Assembly: GCF_035046505.1 (NCBI RefSeq)
Contig: NC_089823.1
Location: 3,712,767-3,776,766, forward strand
Source of the DNA: Tiliqua scincoides
Lineage: Eukaryota; Chordata; Lepidosauria; Squamata; Scincidae
Direction: 5' to 3'
Length of the DNA: 64,000 bases
Part shown: in pieces, positions 45,501-55,945 of the stretch
Position numbering within the stretch: the stretch's first letter is position 1
Layout of the letters: every line of letters starts with the position of its first letter
Made by a program: the position numbers and the translations under genes
The notes under the pieces: model-generated
What the model was told of the DNA's origin: nothing
Seen by the model: the letters and a program-made list of their open reading frames with translations, nothing else
The model's database searches: none

Positions 45501-48500
45501 GCCAGTCAATTTGCTGGTCTTGCTCCCAAGTCTTTATGAGCATGCAGAAATCAAAGTAGTGAAGCTTTCCCATCACTTCATCTTCATGTCAGTAAAGCTA
45601 TCATTAAAGCCACAGGAGCAGAGCCAAGAAAGGGGGGGGGGGATGAGAATAAATATCATCAGATGGCTGCTTATTCCCTGCTGGCACAAACAAATCAAAA
45701 TTAAGAGGAAGCATCTGCGTGGGTCCCGCCATTCCCAAATATTTCCTGGATGTCTTGCAGTGTCCCTTCAGCCTCAGGTACTCAGCAATCCCAGAACTCA
45801 ATCAAGCCCTAGGAGGAGTGCTAGGCTGTCCCCTTACTAAGAAGCAGCCAAGCTCAGTTCCTCCACTTGAAGCACTAGGAGAAACAGACACACCTGGGGC
45901 TTCATCAGCCTGTAACCACACCATCCTCTTGCATGTAAAAAGCCTTTGTGTTAGTCCTTGTTGATGGTATCCTTGAATTCCTGCACTGAACCTGAAGATG
46001 CCACTCCAGCTACATTGAGCCAAGTCAACCCATTCTCCAAGAGAAGTTCCCAAAGATTGGGGAGGCTCAGTGACGTAGCTATGGTGGGGGGGGAATATTT
46101 CAGGCACTGCAACATGCCATGTAAGCAGCCCCTCCCACTTGCCATCAGATTCATTCTAGGCAGCTACGGTCTGAACAACATCTCCTGTGCATTGCCATTG
46201 ATGCCTGCAATGGCTCAGTAGGAGGAGCCACCTTTCATGGCATTTAGCGCTGCCCCCCTGTAGCTATGCCACTAGAGAGGCTTCAAACCCTGCAAACTAA
46301 GCCTGGAGAGGCAGATTCTGAACACAAGGTGCCAGGCTGCAACCCAGAGCTTTCTATGGAACTGCCTGTTTTAATCCCATTCATTTGCCCCCATCCATCC
46401 CAACCTACTGTGGCAAGCAGAACTGTAGGTGTGTCAGAAGGGGGTGAGGGGAGAAGAGACTAAAAGACACAGTGGGAAAAGCTGAGGCTGCTAGAAAAGC
46501 TGCCCCCCAAAAGTGTTGTTTTCAACAGATTGTGATTCGGCACCCAGGTGCACAATCTTTATCTTCCTAGGAGCCACAATTCAGTTGGCTCCTGATACAA
46601 GGGGAAAGAAAATAGCCTTAGCACGATTAAAACCTCTCCTGCTCATAAAACTCTGACAAGCTAGAATAAACGGCTTCAGTTTCAACTTTTGCCTTCAAGG
46701 CAATCTGCCCAGATGAATCATTGGTTCATTATCTTGCCAAATTACAAAAGTCTCCTTTCTGAACTTCAGGTCGCCAAAGAGCTTCAGAGTGGCTATTTGG
46801 GTATACAGAACAAAGAAACAGTATGAGTTCTCTCCAACTCGGAGCAAAACTTGCAACAGTCCACAGCAAATGAGTGCTGCTTTTCCATCAGTATCAGGAA
46901 GTATGTCTTTAAGAACTTGCAGAATTACAAGTCCTTCAGTGTTCCGTTAAGACTGTTTTAACAGGCTTTTGGTTCTGAATGGTTGTTTCATTTTGGATTG
47001 CTGTTTTGGTGATTTGTTTTCATTTGGATATTGACTGCTGTAATATTTTATTCGGTGTTGTACACCACTTTGGAGACTTTTGGGAGCAAAGTGATCTAAC
47101 AATATAAATAACTAAGATCTGAAAAGCTTACCTCTGGGAGGAGCAGATGTCTGTATCGGCCAATGCCATGGGTGGGCTGGGACCTGTAGTGCCTCTGGCA
47201 GTTCATTAGCACACTGCCTTAGGAGACAAAAGAGAGTTGCCTGAAGACCCACAAGACCACCCCTTAGAACAGCAACTTACCCCTGCTAATTGGGTAAGAG
47301 GCACTTTTTCAAGTGGGTGCTCCTCTTTTTAGCAGGGGGAGAGTAACTGGCCCACCTCACCCCAGCAGTGTCTTTTCTGTGGCTGTCTGCTGGTGTTCTT
47401 ATGCATCTTTTTAGATTGTGAGCCCTTTTGGGACAGGGAGCCATTAGTTATTTGATTTTTCTCTGTAAACCGCTTTGTGAACTTTTAGTTGAAAAGCGGT
47501 ATATAAATACTGTTAATAATAATACTGTTAATAACTGCAGAGGTTTGGGTGGACGGACAGAGCCACATTCCAATTGCTCTAGGAATATTTCACCCACTAG
47601 TTCAGGGGTCTTCAAACTGTGTTTGAGGAACTCTGGGGATCCTCATATGTTTATCACAGGTCACTCTACCAGAAATTCAGACACTGCAGGCAAACCTTCC
47701 TGAAAGATAGCTTGACCAAATGTCTACCATTTCCTGCAATGTGCCGGACATCACTCTCTGCTCATGTGGGGTCACACTGAAAGATCCAACAGGTCTGGCC
47801 AATGCCTTGCATGAGCTGGGTGCTCATCCTCGAGTATGCGCATGAACTGCTGTGGCAGATATTCAGGGGCAGAGAATCTCTCCATATTTAGCAGCAGTGC
47901 ACCTCTATTATGCCAGTTGCTGGAGAGACAACAGTGGGGGAGGGCTATGGCTTTTTTGCCCTACTTGTGTTCTTCCCAGTGGGGCATCTGTTTGGTCAAG
48001 GTGGAAAACAAGTTGTAGGACTAGACAGACCTTCAGTTTGATCCAGTGAAGCATCTCAGCAGTTCCCTATAGGCAGGAAGTTTTAAAATCCATTGCCTTG
48101 GGTCAGCCTTGTTATTAAGCCAGTGAGTTACCCATCCATTCACAACACTTTTAATTCCCACCCCACTTACCAAGGAAGACTTTTTTGCTATGGTTCTGTG
48201 GCAAAATTTCAGTGGTAATCAGTCTTTCTAGACTGAAGGTTGCCAACAACAACAAATCAGGAAAGAACTTCATGCCAACTCTGGCACAGGTTTGGCAAGT
48301 GACAAAGCCCACATTCAACTTCACAGCACAACTCTATGCATGATCACTCAGAAATGAGTTCCATAAAGTTCAGAGGGGGTTATTTCCATGAAAGATGAAG
48401 AGCAGGGGTGGCCAAACTCTGGCTCACAAGCCAGATGCAGGTCATGACATATAATGTGCAGCTCAAGGAAATATGTAGGCTGAGTTCCTTTTTGCATCAA

Positions 48501-51500
48501 TATAAAAGGTAAATAAACATTTTTCAAGCTTTAAAATTACTTACCGAGGATAAACTGAGAGTTCACTGGGTTCAAACATATGTTTATCATTCATGGCGAG
48601 TAAATATATTTAAATGCCTCTTAAATATTGCTGCTTTCAGTCTCTCCTGAGCCTCTCAAACATCTGAGGTTTATTGTATGAGGCTCTTACATTAAGCAAG
48701 TTTCGCCACCCCGATGAAGAGGATGTTTTAAAGTCCACCTTCTTGTGAAGACTTTGGCACAATGTCTTAGTTCTCATTCCCTGCTGTAACTAAGCATGGG
48801 TACATGCAATTAACCATTTCTTCCCAGCCCACAGGTGGACACATTTGATTCCGGTTGCGTAAATGCAGCACTGGGCAGAAATGGCTTAAAGTAATTGCAT
48901 ATCCTTCTTCTGCTTATCTCCCTCCTCCAGGTGGCTCTTCTTGCACAGTCTAAACCTTACATAAACTCAAATTATGTAAGCTGAGACTTATGTAAGTTGG
49001 TGAGTGTTCTGTACATGTATGGTGCTATACAAATAATATAATAACAACCACAGAATCAGGTAATTAGTATGCTTTTGCAGCAGTCATTTTTGCAAGAGGA
49101 AAAAAGAAATAAAGAGAGGAAGGAGGAGGACTACAGGCTGCTGTTTAACAAGGTGGTACACCCCTATTCCTGAGGCATTTGTGCATGCAAACATTAAAAA
49201 GCCTATACTGGCCCTTCCCAGGCTGCCTTTCTCCACCAAAGGGAAAAATTTCTTCCTTTCTAGTCAGGGCATAATCATTCAACACAGTTCCTATTCCAGT
49301 AGAGACACGGAAAGTTAGTTTGTTTTTTAAAAGACATACTTACCTACATAACAAATAGGGTTTCTTTGGGACATTTTTAAGGTAAAGCTAAAGAAGAAGA
49401 AAAAAGGTTGGTTGTTACAGTCTGTTGATACAGGTACTTCCATCCACAAAATATTTTAAGATCTTTTTTAAAAGAGTGCCATTAAAATAGACTGATGCTC
49501 CAGTAGCCCACCAACACAGAAGAAAGTTTTGGAGTAAGTACCAGTGCTAGAATCCATAAAGCGAAAACACTCACAAAAGAAAGCTACTAGCTGCTAACTG
49601 GATGCAGGCTTACTTTAAAGTGAGTCACATAACTCAAAGTGGACTTACTTCTGAGCACACAGAGAACTGGGTTGTTTTTCTTCTCTTGTCCCTGGGAACA
49701 TTTTCCATATTCAGGGATGTGCAGTAAGTGCAGTAAGGCACTGCAGGAAGCTGCTCCAGTGTGGACATGCCCCATGTATTTTGGGTTCTTTCACTGCTAA
49801 CATCCTATAAATGGGAATCATCTTCCTTAGGACAAGGGAAAACATATGCCATGATGTGTGAGACTGATGGGCAACTGAATCCTATACCTCAGAAACACTG
49901 TTCTGAGCGGTACAGAATAGAGCAGGGCTGTCAAACTCGTTTCATACAGTGGACTGAATAGCATTCATGATGCCTGCTGAGGTCCAGAAGTGAGGTCATA
50001 AAGCAGGAAGTGAGGTCATTAGCAGGTCATGACCAGAAATTTTCTCACTTAGGAACTCACTAGCAGCAAATGGCAGAAGAGAAAATATGGAAGCATTTTC
50101 AAGATATAGGAGAGTCAAATTATCATACAGGCTGTCCTTTCAGTAGAGTTACCACATCTCAGTAGCTGAGAACAGATGATGGCGATGCTGAGAGACCCCG
50201 AGGGCTGGATAAAAAGCCTCCACAGGTCCACAGATCACAGGTCTTATGTTTGACACCCCTGGGATAGAGTGTACATCCCTGCATGCCAGCACAACTATAA
50301 CTGCAACAACAGGGCTGAAACCACCACAATGCGGCCCTAGTTCTGTCAGTAGATACACTACAAACACTGGCACAAGGCCAAGCTGACATACATTCACAGT
50401 CAGCACAGCTACAGCCAACAAAATAGGGTGGAGAAGGGGTGGGAAATGGGAGGAACATGGAGGAGTCAATGTGCACCATATCCTAAAATTCCTCCAGTTG
50501 ACAGGCACATCCCAAACACCTATACAACTCTCTATCAGCATTGGGGCTGTTTTAGGACCCAAAAAACTCAAAGAAAACAATGAAGAGGGGGGAAAAAACA
50601 CCAGAGAATCTCAACTCCTGCCACCTCCTCTGCCCTGCCCACTCCATACACCATATAATCCTCAGCTCTAGATTCACTGCCAGGTCACTAGAACTGACCT
50701 GGGGTTGCATATCTCTGGCCTGATGTCATGCAAACCTATAGCGCACACATACACATACAAACAGAGGGTGATGAGAACTTTGGGGAAAGGACAACATCGA
50801 TTCCCTCAATGTTACCCTCACAACATCGATGGCAAGATACTGCATGAACATTTGTCTTCTACTTATTGCAGGAATCCTTCCTCAGGAGGACTCCACACAC
50901 AAACACCCAAGTAAAACTACCAGCCCAAGGGAGGAGAAGGGACAATGCACCTTCTGCAACAGCTAATAGCAATAATAACAACAACAACAACTTACAACAT
51001 GTTAAAAACAGATTAAAAACATAATTTAACAAACAGATAAAAACATATTAAAAACACATTAACAGATACCATAAAACAGTAGTCAGATAAAAAGTCAGAT
51101 AAAACGAGCATAAAGCAGCAGATCATAGAGGAATCAGGCCTGTAGGAAATACTAAAAGATGTAAAAAAGATGTTTAAAAGGCCATGAACTCAGAAGGCTT
51201 GTTTAAACAGAAGGGTCTTCAGGCCTCGCCAAAAAGTCTCAAGAGAGGGAGCCATTCTCAAGTCAAGGGGAAGGGAGTTCCATAATGTTGGTGCCACTAC
51301 TGAGAAGGCCCTATTTCTTGCTGCCGCCCCACATACCTCCCTAGATGGCGGCACTTGTAAAAAGGCCTTCTCTGATGACCTAAGAGGACGAGCCGGATTG
51401 TGCAGAAGTAGGCGATCTCTAAGATATCCTGGCCCAGAGCAGTATAGGGCTTTTAAAGGTCAAAACCAGCACCTTGAATTGGGCCCGGAAACGAATGGGC

Positions 51501-54066
51501 AGCCAGTGTAGCCCCCAGAGAAGCGGGCTGACAGAGTCAAACCGCCTAGCTCCAGTGACCACACAGGCCGCCGCATTCTGCACTAATTGCAGTTTCCGAA
51601 CCGTCTTCAGGGGCAGCCCCACATAAAGCGCGTTACATCTAACCTCGATGTCACCGTAGCATGGATCACCGTGGCCAGGTCTGCACGATCCAAGTACGGC
51701 TGCAGCTGGCGCACCAGCCGAAGCTGAGCGAAGGCCCCCCTAGCCACAACCGCCACCTGGGAATCCAGGAGCAGCTGCGAGTCCAGGTGGACCCCCAAGC
51801 TGCAGACCTGCTCCTTCAGAGGGAGTGCAACCCCATTCAGAGCAAGCTGATAGTCCAGCACCTGCATCGAGGATTTCCGAACCAGGAGAGCCTCTGTCTT
51901 ATCCAGATTTAATTTCAGCTTGTTAGCCCTCATCCAGATCCTCACTGCTTCCAGACAGCGCTCCAGCAAGGACTGTCAGCTAGTTTTTGATGAATGACAA
52001 GTACCCCAACCATTGCCACTGCTGGTCAAACACATTCATCCCTCTTGTTTTTTCAGGAATGCAGTATTGAGAGATGGGGAAAACAGTCCTAGCAGTCCTT
52101 TTGCAGTGCTTTTGCATCCTTGCTGTCTGAACCACAGTAGCTACAGCTGTGGAAAGTGCAGTGGCATCTTTGTGTTGAGTGTATGGTGTGGCAGGGGGTA
52201 TCTCCCTATGGAAAGCAGCAGGAACTGTTGCTGTGCTGCTCAATTTTGGTGAGTGTCAACTCAAAGGTGGGCTTCAGTGGCCACATATTGGACCTACCCT
52301 TACCTAGTTCACTCTGGCAGCATTTTCTTGGTTGCCAGGGTTTGGGATGGATAAGTTGCAGTGATTGGCTCCTTATAAGTCAGGTTGCTGCTCCATGAAT
52401 GATAGTGTTGGGGTTTCCATGGAGTTATTGGGAGGGCTGGGCCACTACGGAGTTGTTCAGGCTCTTGTTTCCCCCTCCCCTTTGTGCTGGCCAGGTTTAG
52501 GATATGATGGATGTTGTCAAGTCGTTGCAATGATACTGGAACAACTTGGGCACAGGATTGCACTGTAAACTCTAGTTAATCTACAGCTTTACTAAAGGCC
52601 TGTGATTCTCAAACTGTGGGTCCGTGGGCCGCCAGTAGGTTGCAGCCCAATTTTTGGTAGTTTGCGAAACTGACAGGCTGTGTGCATTAAGGCTTAAACA
52701 ACCTGCTACTTGGGGGGGATCACTGCTGCCCAATCACCATTCTAGCCACAGAGGCTTAAGTGCCTGGTAAAGTGAAACTTTTTTTTTTTAGGTGGGTCCC
52801 AATACTAAAATATTTGAGAACCACTGCTGAAGGTGAAGCTGTTTTTTTCTGCTGATAGATCTTTTGCTGACTTTAATTCTATGCTATTTTATATTGTTTT
52901 GAGATGATTTCTTATTTTATTGTTAGCTACTTTGAATTCTGAAAGAAAATACCTGTATCAATACAATTTGCCTAAGTTTTATTTATCTTACCTGATAAGC
53001 GCAGGTATCTCTTTTAAAACAGGTTCCTTTCTCAGGCAGAGCACCTTGCAAGATAGGGTTAAAAAACATGGTTAAACCACCTTAAAAATCCAAGAAAGAA
53101 TGCAGGGAGTTGTCAAGGTAATGGATTGTTCTCAGGCAATTCATTTTCGGTGGCACTTCTCACATCAAAGCTCTAAATTTCCAAGCTGTCAGCAAACTTC
53201 TCAAACTATTATTTGAAGAAGCCCTAAAGCCCTTCATGTTTGTAAGACAACAACAGGAAGACAGATGGTTGCAATTTCTCTTTTGCACACTCATGCATTT
53301 CAGGAGCATAATATTCAGGGGAGAGGGTGAATGGGACACGTTAGGATGAATTCATCCTTGATGCAGCATTCTTATCTGCACTTCAGAATGACGTGACCCT
53401 TGAGACAATTTAAAAAGGAAAGAACAACTAAAATTAGTTGCCAGGAGAACAGAGCAACTGAAGGCTTCAGTAGTTTGTGCTTTTTAGGTTCAGGAAAAAT
53501 TAACTAAGGAGGGACACAACAGAGCGTTATAAAATCCCAATAAATAAAAGAGCACGTATGCACAGAGATAAATTATCATCTCAGTACTAGATCTGCCATC
53601 AGATAGTAAACTGGAAAGGCAGCAAGTTCAGGACAAAGGGGGTACTGCATTCATGTAACAGATGAAATTCGATAGCCTTCCCCCCCCCCTTGGGCATGGC
53701 CATGGCCACCAAGTGGTTTTTTCAATAAAAGGATTTGATTAAGCCATTTCTGCCCAATGTTGCATATACGCAACAGAGATCAAATGTGTATATCTGTGGG
53801 CTGGGCAGAAATTGATTATGGGAGAGAGACCTGTTTGCAGTTATTAAGAGCACAATGCTATGCATGTCTACTCAGTAGTAAGTCCTATTAGAGCCAATTG
53901 GGCTTACACTCAGGTAAGTGTGATTGTGGCCTGATACTACACCATCACATACACTGATGTAGTCTGCAAAAAGTCTCAAGGGTTGCAAGGCTCTTTGCTG
54001 GTTTTGCTACCACACAGTCACACAATCAAGAAGATGCTGACAATGGTATAAGTTGGCATAACTGCA

Positions 54067-54100
<34 letters not shown>

Positions 54101-55945
54101 CAAATGCAGTAACGCTGAGCATTTATATAGCGCATCTGATCATGCAGAATGCTTCATTTTGAACTACTATGGCTGCAATCCTATACATACGTTCCAGGGA
54201 GTAAGCCCCATTGAACACAGCGGAACTCACTTCTGAGTAGGCATGCCTAGATTGTGCTATATAACCTGTAATAATGCTTACAAATAGACCTGGAAGGTCA
54301 CCGTTTTATTAATTTATTTATTTATACTGCCTTTCCTCCAAGGAGCGCAGGGCAACATGCATGATTCTGACCCTATCTTTGTCCTCACAACCAGAGCTGT
54401 AACTAGAAGCCGCGGCACCTGGGGCAGTGACACCATTATGTCACATGACATTTTGATGTCACTTACGGATTCTCCATGGAGGAGGAGGAGATGGTGCTTG
54501 TTGCTTCGTGGCCCTCCCCATTCCTTCTGCGCAGGCTCCCCAAAGGGCTCCACAAAGCGCCGGCACTGGGGTAGTGACATCATGATGGTACCTCCAGGTT
54601 CTCCCAGGAGGAGGAGGTGCTGGTGGCTTTGTGCCCTAGTTCCTTCTCCTGTGGAGGCTCCAGGGAGCCTCCACAGGAGAAGGAACTGGGGCACATCTCC
54701 CTTGCGAGATGCAATGCCTTTCCATCAGCTCTGCTAGCGGGCAGGTTTTGTGGCATTCCCTACTCAGAAAGAAGATGTACCTGTGACAGGAATTGTGTGG
54801 AGACATTACATCATATATTTTTTTTACTGCCCACTCCATGATACCCTTCGTAAGATCTATCTGGCTCCACTGCTGAACAAAATGCAGGGCTGGGAGGATT
54901 CATTTAAATTACTAACTCTTCTTTCCATAGAGGAAACTGACTCTCTTGACAAGGTTGCCAACTTTGTTTCTGGGATTCTGGCAGGATGGAATTCTGGGTC
55001 TTCTGCTATATTATGGTGAATGGGGGGAGGGGGTATTGGATGATTACGAGTGTTTTATTTTATTGTGTGTGTGTTCTGAATGTTTAATTTTTGGTTGTTT
55101 CATATTTCCATTATCTATGCCAATAAAGGTCTTATGTATGTAACTGGGGCACAAAGCCGCCAGCACCTCCTCCTTCTGGGAGAACCCGGAAGTGACAGCC
55201 CTGTGAGGTAGGTAAGGCCAACAGATCATGTCTGGCCCAAGGGCACCCAGGAAGCTTCATGGCTGAGCTCCCAAAAGGGGAGCCTCCACAGGAGAAGGAA
55301 CTGGGGCACGAAGCCACCAGCACCTCCTCCTCCTCCTGGGAGAACCCAGAGGTGACCGCCTTGCACCTAGTGCCTGTTGTCTTGTGTGCTCCCTGGGGCG
55401 TTTGGGCGGCTGCTGCGAGATGCAGGAAGCTGGACTAGATGGCCCTTTGGCCTGATCCAGCTGGGCTATTCTTATGCTCTTATGCACACTGCAGCCCCCC
55501 TGGCATAGCACCCAGGGTAGGGGTCCTTCAAGCCCCACCTTTACACCTCTGCTCACAACAGCCCTGTGAGGTAGGCAAGGCTGACAGATCATGCCTGGCC
55601 CAAGGACACGCAGGAAGCTTCATGGCTGAGCAGGGACTTGGACCTGGATCTTCCCAGGCCCAAGTCTAACTCCAGCTGACACCACCACCCTGGCTTCCTC
55701 GCATCCCCCTCAGGCCCCCTGGGGCTCCTCAGCAGGCTTGCCTCGTGCAGAGGATTCTGGGAGGACTGAGCAGGTTGGCCACACAGAGGATTCTGGGAGG
55801 ACGCAGCAGGCTGGCTTCGCGCAGAGGATTCTGGGAACGGCTGAGCTAGGAGACAAAAACGAGCAGCAGAGGATCACGGGAAACAGCCCCCGCCCTCCCG
55901 CTCACTCACCCGAAGGCGACACAGCTGGCCCAGAGCGGCGTCCAT
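30503..55945 (-). CDS. MRPL48: Mitochondrial ribosomal protein L48 (mL48), 8 coding exons
   Basis: mL48 is a subunit of the large mitoribosomal subunit with an S10-like fold. Eight minus-strand exons join in frame to 219 codons plus stop (human about 212): 55945-55910, 53044-52992, 49387-49344, 47217-47132, 43802-43630, 39474-39372, 39127-39038, 30577-30503. All introns are GT-AG. Exons 5-7 carry the recognisable core: [75 protein letters not shown]. The C-terminus is [12 protein letters not shown]. The first ~45 residues are weakly conserved, as expected for a mitochondrial presequence. Exon 4 has [12 protein letters not shown], matching human PTHGIGKYKHL. The last intron (8.5 kb) holds nested LINEs. 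Confidence 0.97.
30915..31030 (+). mobile_element. tRNA-derived SINE
   Basis: tRNA-like head with A box near TAGTTGAGTACATG and B box GGTCTCAGGTTCAAACTC, then GACCCTGTGTGACCC and TTGGGACTGCTACTTGGCAT. Same SINE type as 14215-14300. In MRPL48 intron 7. Confidence 0.65.
31073..32984 (+). mobile_element. CR1/L3-type LINE, 5' segment (endonuclease and RT)
   Basis: 5'-truncated CR1. A frame from 31147 to 32484 (445 codons) encodes the endonuclease end ([13 protein letters not shown]) and the RT start ([33 protein letters not shown]). A frameshift near 32450 and a TGA replacing Trp at about 32662 break it. It continues with [20 protein letters not shown] and catalytic FADDTKLF. It is cut at about 32984 by an RTE-like LINE and resumes at 35213. 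Confidence 0.9.
32985..35212 (+). mobile_element. RTE-like LINE inserted in the CR1 LINE
   Basis: Starts within KKTNKAAD (about 32980) and runs to the 3' end CGAGACTGAAGGTTGCCAAT (35195-35212). The frame 33029-34672 is open for 547 codons: finger region [20 protein letters not shown] blocks [30 protein letters not shown] and [12 protein letters not shown]. It stops at a TGA (CGA to TGA) in RRILG at 34670-34672, after which the frame continues to the terminal finger [20 protein letters not shown]. Best RT reference copy in the window. The endonuclease is missing. Confidence 0.92.
35213..35878 (+). mobile_element. CR1/L3-type LINE, 3' segment
   Basis: Continuation of the CR1 at 31073. Encodes [20 protein letters not shown] through [15 protein letters not shown], then the 3' UTR (ATGGGCCTATGGCCTGATCC) and the end GTTCTTATG. 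Compared with the copy at 61250-63785 about 68 codons (~200 bp) are missing at the junction with the inserted LINE. Confidence 0.9.
35879..39037. other. MRPL48 intron 7, remainder
   Basis: Unique-looking sequence. An AC/TC microsatellite lies at 37390-37425. The 25-bp unit TACGCTTTTCAAGTGTACAA (then AGTTC) stands twice at 38873-38897 and 38911-38935. I see no exon and no full-length element. Confidence 0.5.
39038..39127 (-). CDS. MRPL48: MRPL48 exon 7
   Basis: 90 nt, acceptor TCCCTAG, donor GTATGT. Encodes [20 protein letters not shown] and [10 protein letters not shown] (residues 166-195). Confidence 0.96.
39372..39474 (-). CDS. MRPL48: MRPL48 exon 6
   Basis: 103 nt, acceptor TGCACAG, donor GTAAGA. 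Encodes [20 protein letters not shown] and [14 protein letters not shown] (residues 131-165). Confidence 0.96.
39475..43629. other. MRPL48 intron 5
   Basis: 4.2 kb. No coding exon. There are several AT-rich and low-complexity patches and no element I can name with confidence. Confidence 0.45.
43630..43802 (-). CDS. MRPL48: MRPL48 exon 5
   Basis: 173 nt, acceptor TTCTTGCAG, donor GTAGGA. Encodes a basic linker [20 protein letters not shown], then [20 protein letters not shown] and [17 protein letters not shown] (residues 74-131), the start of the S10-like domain. Confidence 0.97.
44135..44912 (-). mobile_element. L2-type LINE 3' part
   Basis: The minus strand encodes an L2 RT C-terminus: [57 protein letters not shown]. 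The 3' UTR lies at 44135-44370 (AAAGGGACCCAGGGCGGCTT on plus). In MRPL48 intron 4. A longer sister copy lies at 50970. Confidence 0.88.
46068..46274. mobile_element. hAT-like non-autonomous element, ~207 bp
   Basis: Starts CAGTGACGTAGCTATGGTGG and ends CCCCCCTGTAGCTATGCCACTA. The flanks GGGAGGCT (46060-46067) and GAGAGGCT (46275-46282) agree at 7 of 8 bases. Same family and length as 2071-2277, more diverged. Confidence 0.8.
46975..47115 (+). mobile_element. L2-type tail fragment
   Basis: AT-rich tail with TTGTACACCACTTTGGAGAC and ATATAAATAACTA, a decayed L2-like 3' end beside MRPL48 exon 4. Confidence 0.5.
47132..47217 (-). CDS. MRPL48: MRPL48 exon 4
   Basis: 86 nt, acceptor CTCCTAAG, donor GTAAGC. 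Encodes [20 protein letters not shown] then YRHLLLPE (residues 45-73). Confidence 0.95.
47281..47530 (+). mobile_element. L2-tailed interspersed repeat, uninterrupted copy
   Basis: Same repeat as 17176-17800 without the SINE: GGCACTTTTTCAAGTGGGTG, TTTTTAGCAGGGGGAGAGTA, GCATCTTTTTAGATTGTGAG, ending GCGGTATATAAATACTG. Confidence 0.75.
48221..48255 (+). mobile_element. Minute RTE-like LINE 3'-end insertion
   Basis: TCTTTCTAGACTGAAGGTTG then CCAACAACAAC is just the last ~30 bp of the RTE-like LINE. It is bracketed by AATCAG on both sides (48217-48222 and 48255-48260), a likely short TSD. In MRPL48 intron 3. Confidence 0.6.
49344..49387 (-). CDS. MRPL48: MRPL48 exon 3
   Basis: 44 nt, acceptor TCTTTAG, donor GTAAGT. 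Encodes [14 protein letters not shown] with split codons at both ends (residues 30-45), part of the presequence region. Confidence 0.9.
49923..50261. mobile_element. hAT-like non-autonomous element, ~339 bp
   Basis: Starts CAGGGCTGTCAAACTCG and ends TGTTTGACACCCCTG. Flanks GAATAGAG and GGATAGAG agree at 7 of 8 bases. The interior has AAGTGAGGTCAT-type tandem units. Confidence 0.85.
50970..51975 (-). mobile_element. L2-type LINE 3' part, longer copy
   Basis: The minus strand encodes [40 protein letters not shown] and [20 protein letters not shown], then the [20 protein letters not shown] block. One or more frame breaks occur near 51610. In MRPL48 intron 2. Confidence 0.88.
52600..52826. mobile_element. 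hAT-like (Charlie-type) element, ~227 bp
   Basis: Left end CTGTGATTCTCAAACTGTGG and right end TATTTGAGAACCACTG are inverted. Flanks CTAAAGGC and CTGAAGGT agree at 6 of 8 bases. Confidence 0.75.
52992..53044 (-). CDS. MRPL48: MRPL48 exon 2
   Basis: 53 nt, acceptor TTGCAAG, donor GTAAGA. Encodes [17 protein letters not shown] (residues 13-30). The VLCLR start matches human MRPL48. Confidence 0.92.
53045..53840. other. MRPL48 intron 1, proximal part
   Basis: Nothing recognisable apart from a C-run near 53680. Confidence 0.45.
53845..53936. repeat. Short palindromic interspersed repeat
   Basis: Copy of the ~85-bp family: ATGCTATGCATGTCTACTCA ... GGGCTTACACTCAGGTAAGT. Confidence 0.6.
54066..54100. 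repeat. (GACA)n microsatellite
   Basis: Eight to nine tandem GACA units in MRPL48 intron 1. Confidence 0.95.
54172..54258. repeat. Short palindromic interspersed repeat
   Basis: GCTGCAATCCTATACATACG ... GTAGGCATGCCTAGATTGTG, same family as 1341. Confidence 0.65.
54395..55360. mobile_element. Fold-back DNA element(s) with GGGAGAACC/CCTCCTCCT arms
   Basis: Arms at 54590-54660, 54664-54695, 55142-55200 and 55270-55350 are inverted or direct copies of one sequence (GGTTCTCCCAGGAGGAGGAG; CAGCACCTCCTCC; AACTGGGGCACAAAGCC). The left edge CAGAGCTGTAACTAGAAG resembles hAT-like ends. A LINE fragment splits it. Outer borders are uncertain. Confidence 0.55.
54696..55141 (+). mobile_element. LINE 3' fragment with zinc-binding RT tail, perfect 12-bp TSD
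   Basis: 446 bp flanked by AACTGGGGCACA at 54684-54695 and 55142-55153. Encodes a [21 protein letters not shown] motif (C-x-C-x3-C, H, C spacing) then [15 protein letters not shown] and a stop. The 3' end CCAATAAAGGTCTTATGTATGT includes a polyadenylation-like AATAAA. Clade not assigned; it differs from the CR1, L2, L1 and RTE-like copies here. Confidence 0.8.
55370..55484 (+). mobile_element. CR1/L3-type LINE 3' end fragment
   Basis: GTGTGCTCCCTGGGGCGTTT ... GGCCTGATCCAGCTGGGCTA, ending TTCTTATGCTCTTATG, the CR1 3' terminus. Confidence 0.75.
55553..55692 (-). mobile_element. MIR-like tRNA-derived SINE
   Basis: On minus: GGTCCAAGTCCCTGCTCAGC (B-box-like), then GTCCTTGGGCCAGGCATGAT and CCTACCTCACAGGGCTGTTG, the order seen in MIR-type SINEs. 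A related partial copy is at 55190-55250. Confidence 0.6.

Noticed and set aside
54066-54100. Regular short repeats that could suggest a CRISPR-like array
   Set aside because: A plain GACA microsatellite in a vertebrate intron, with no spacers.
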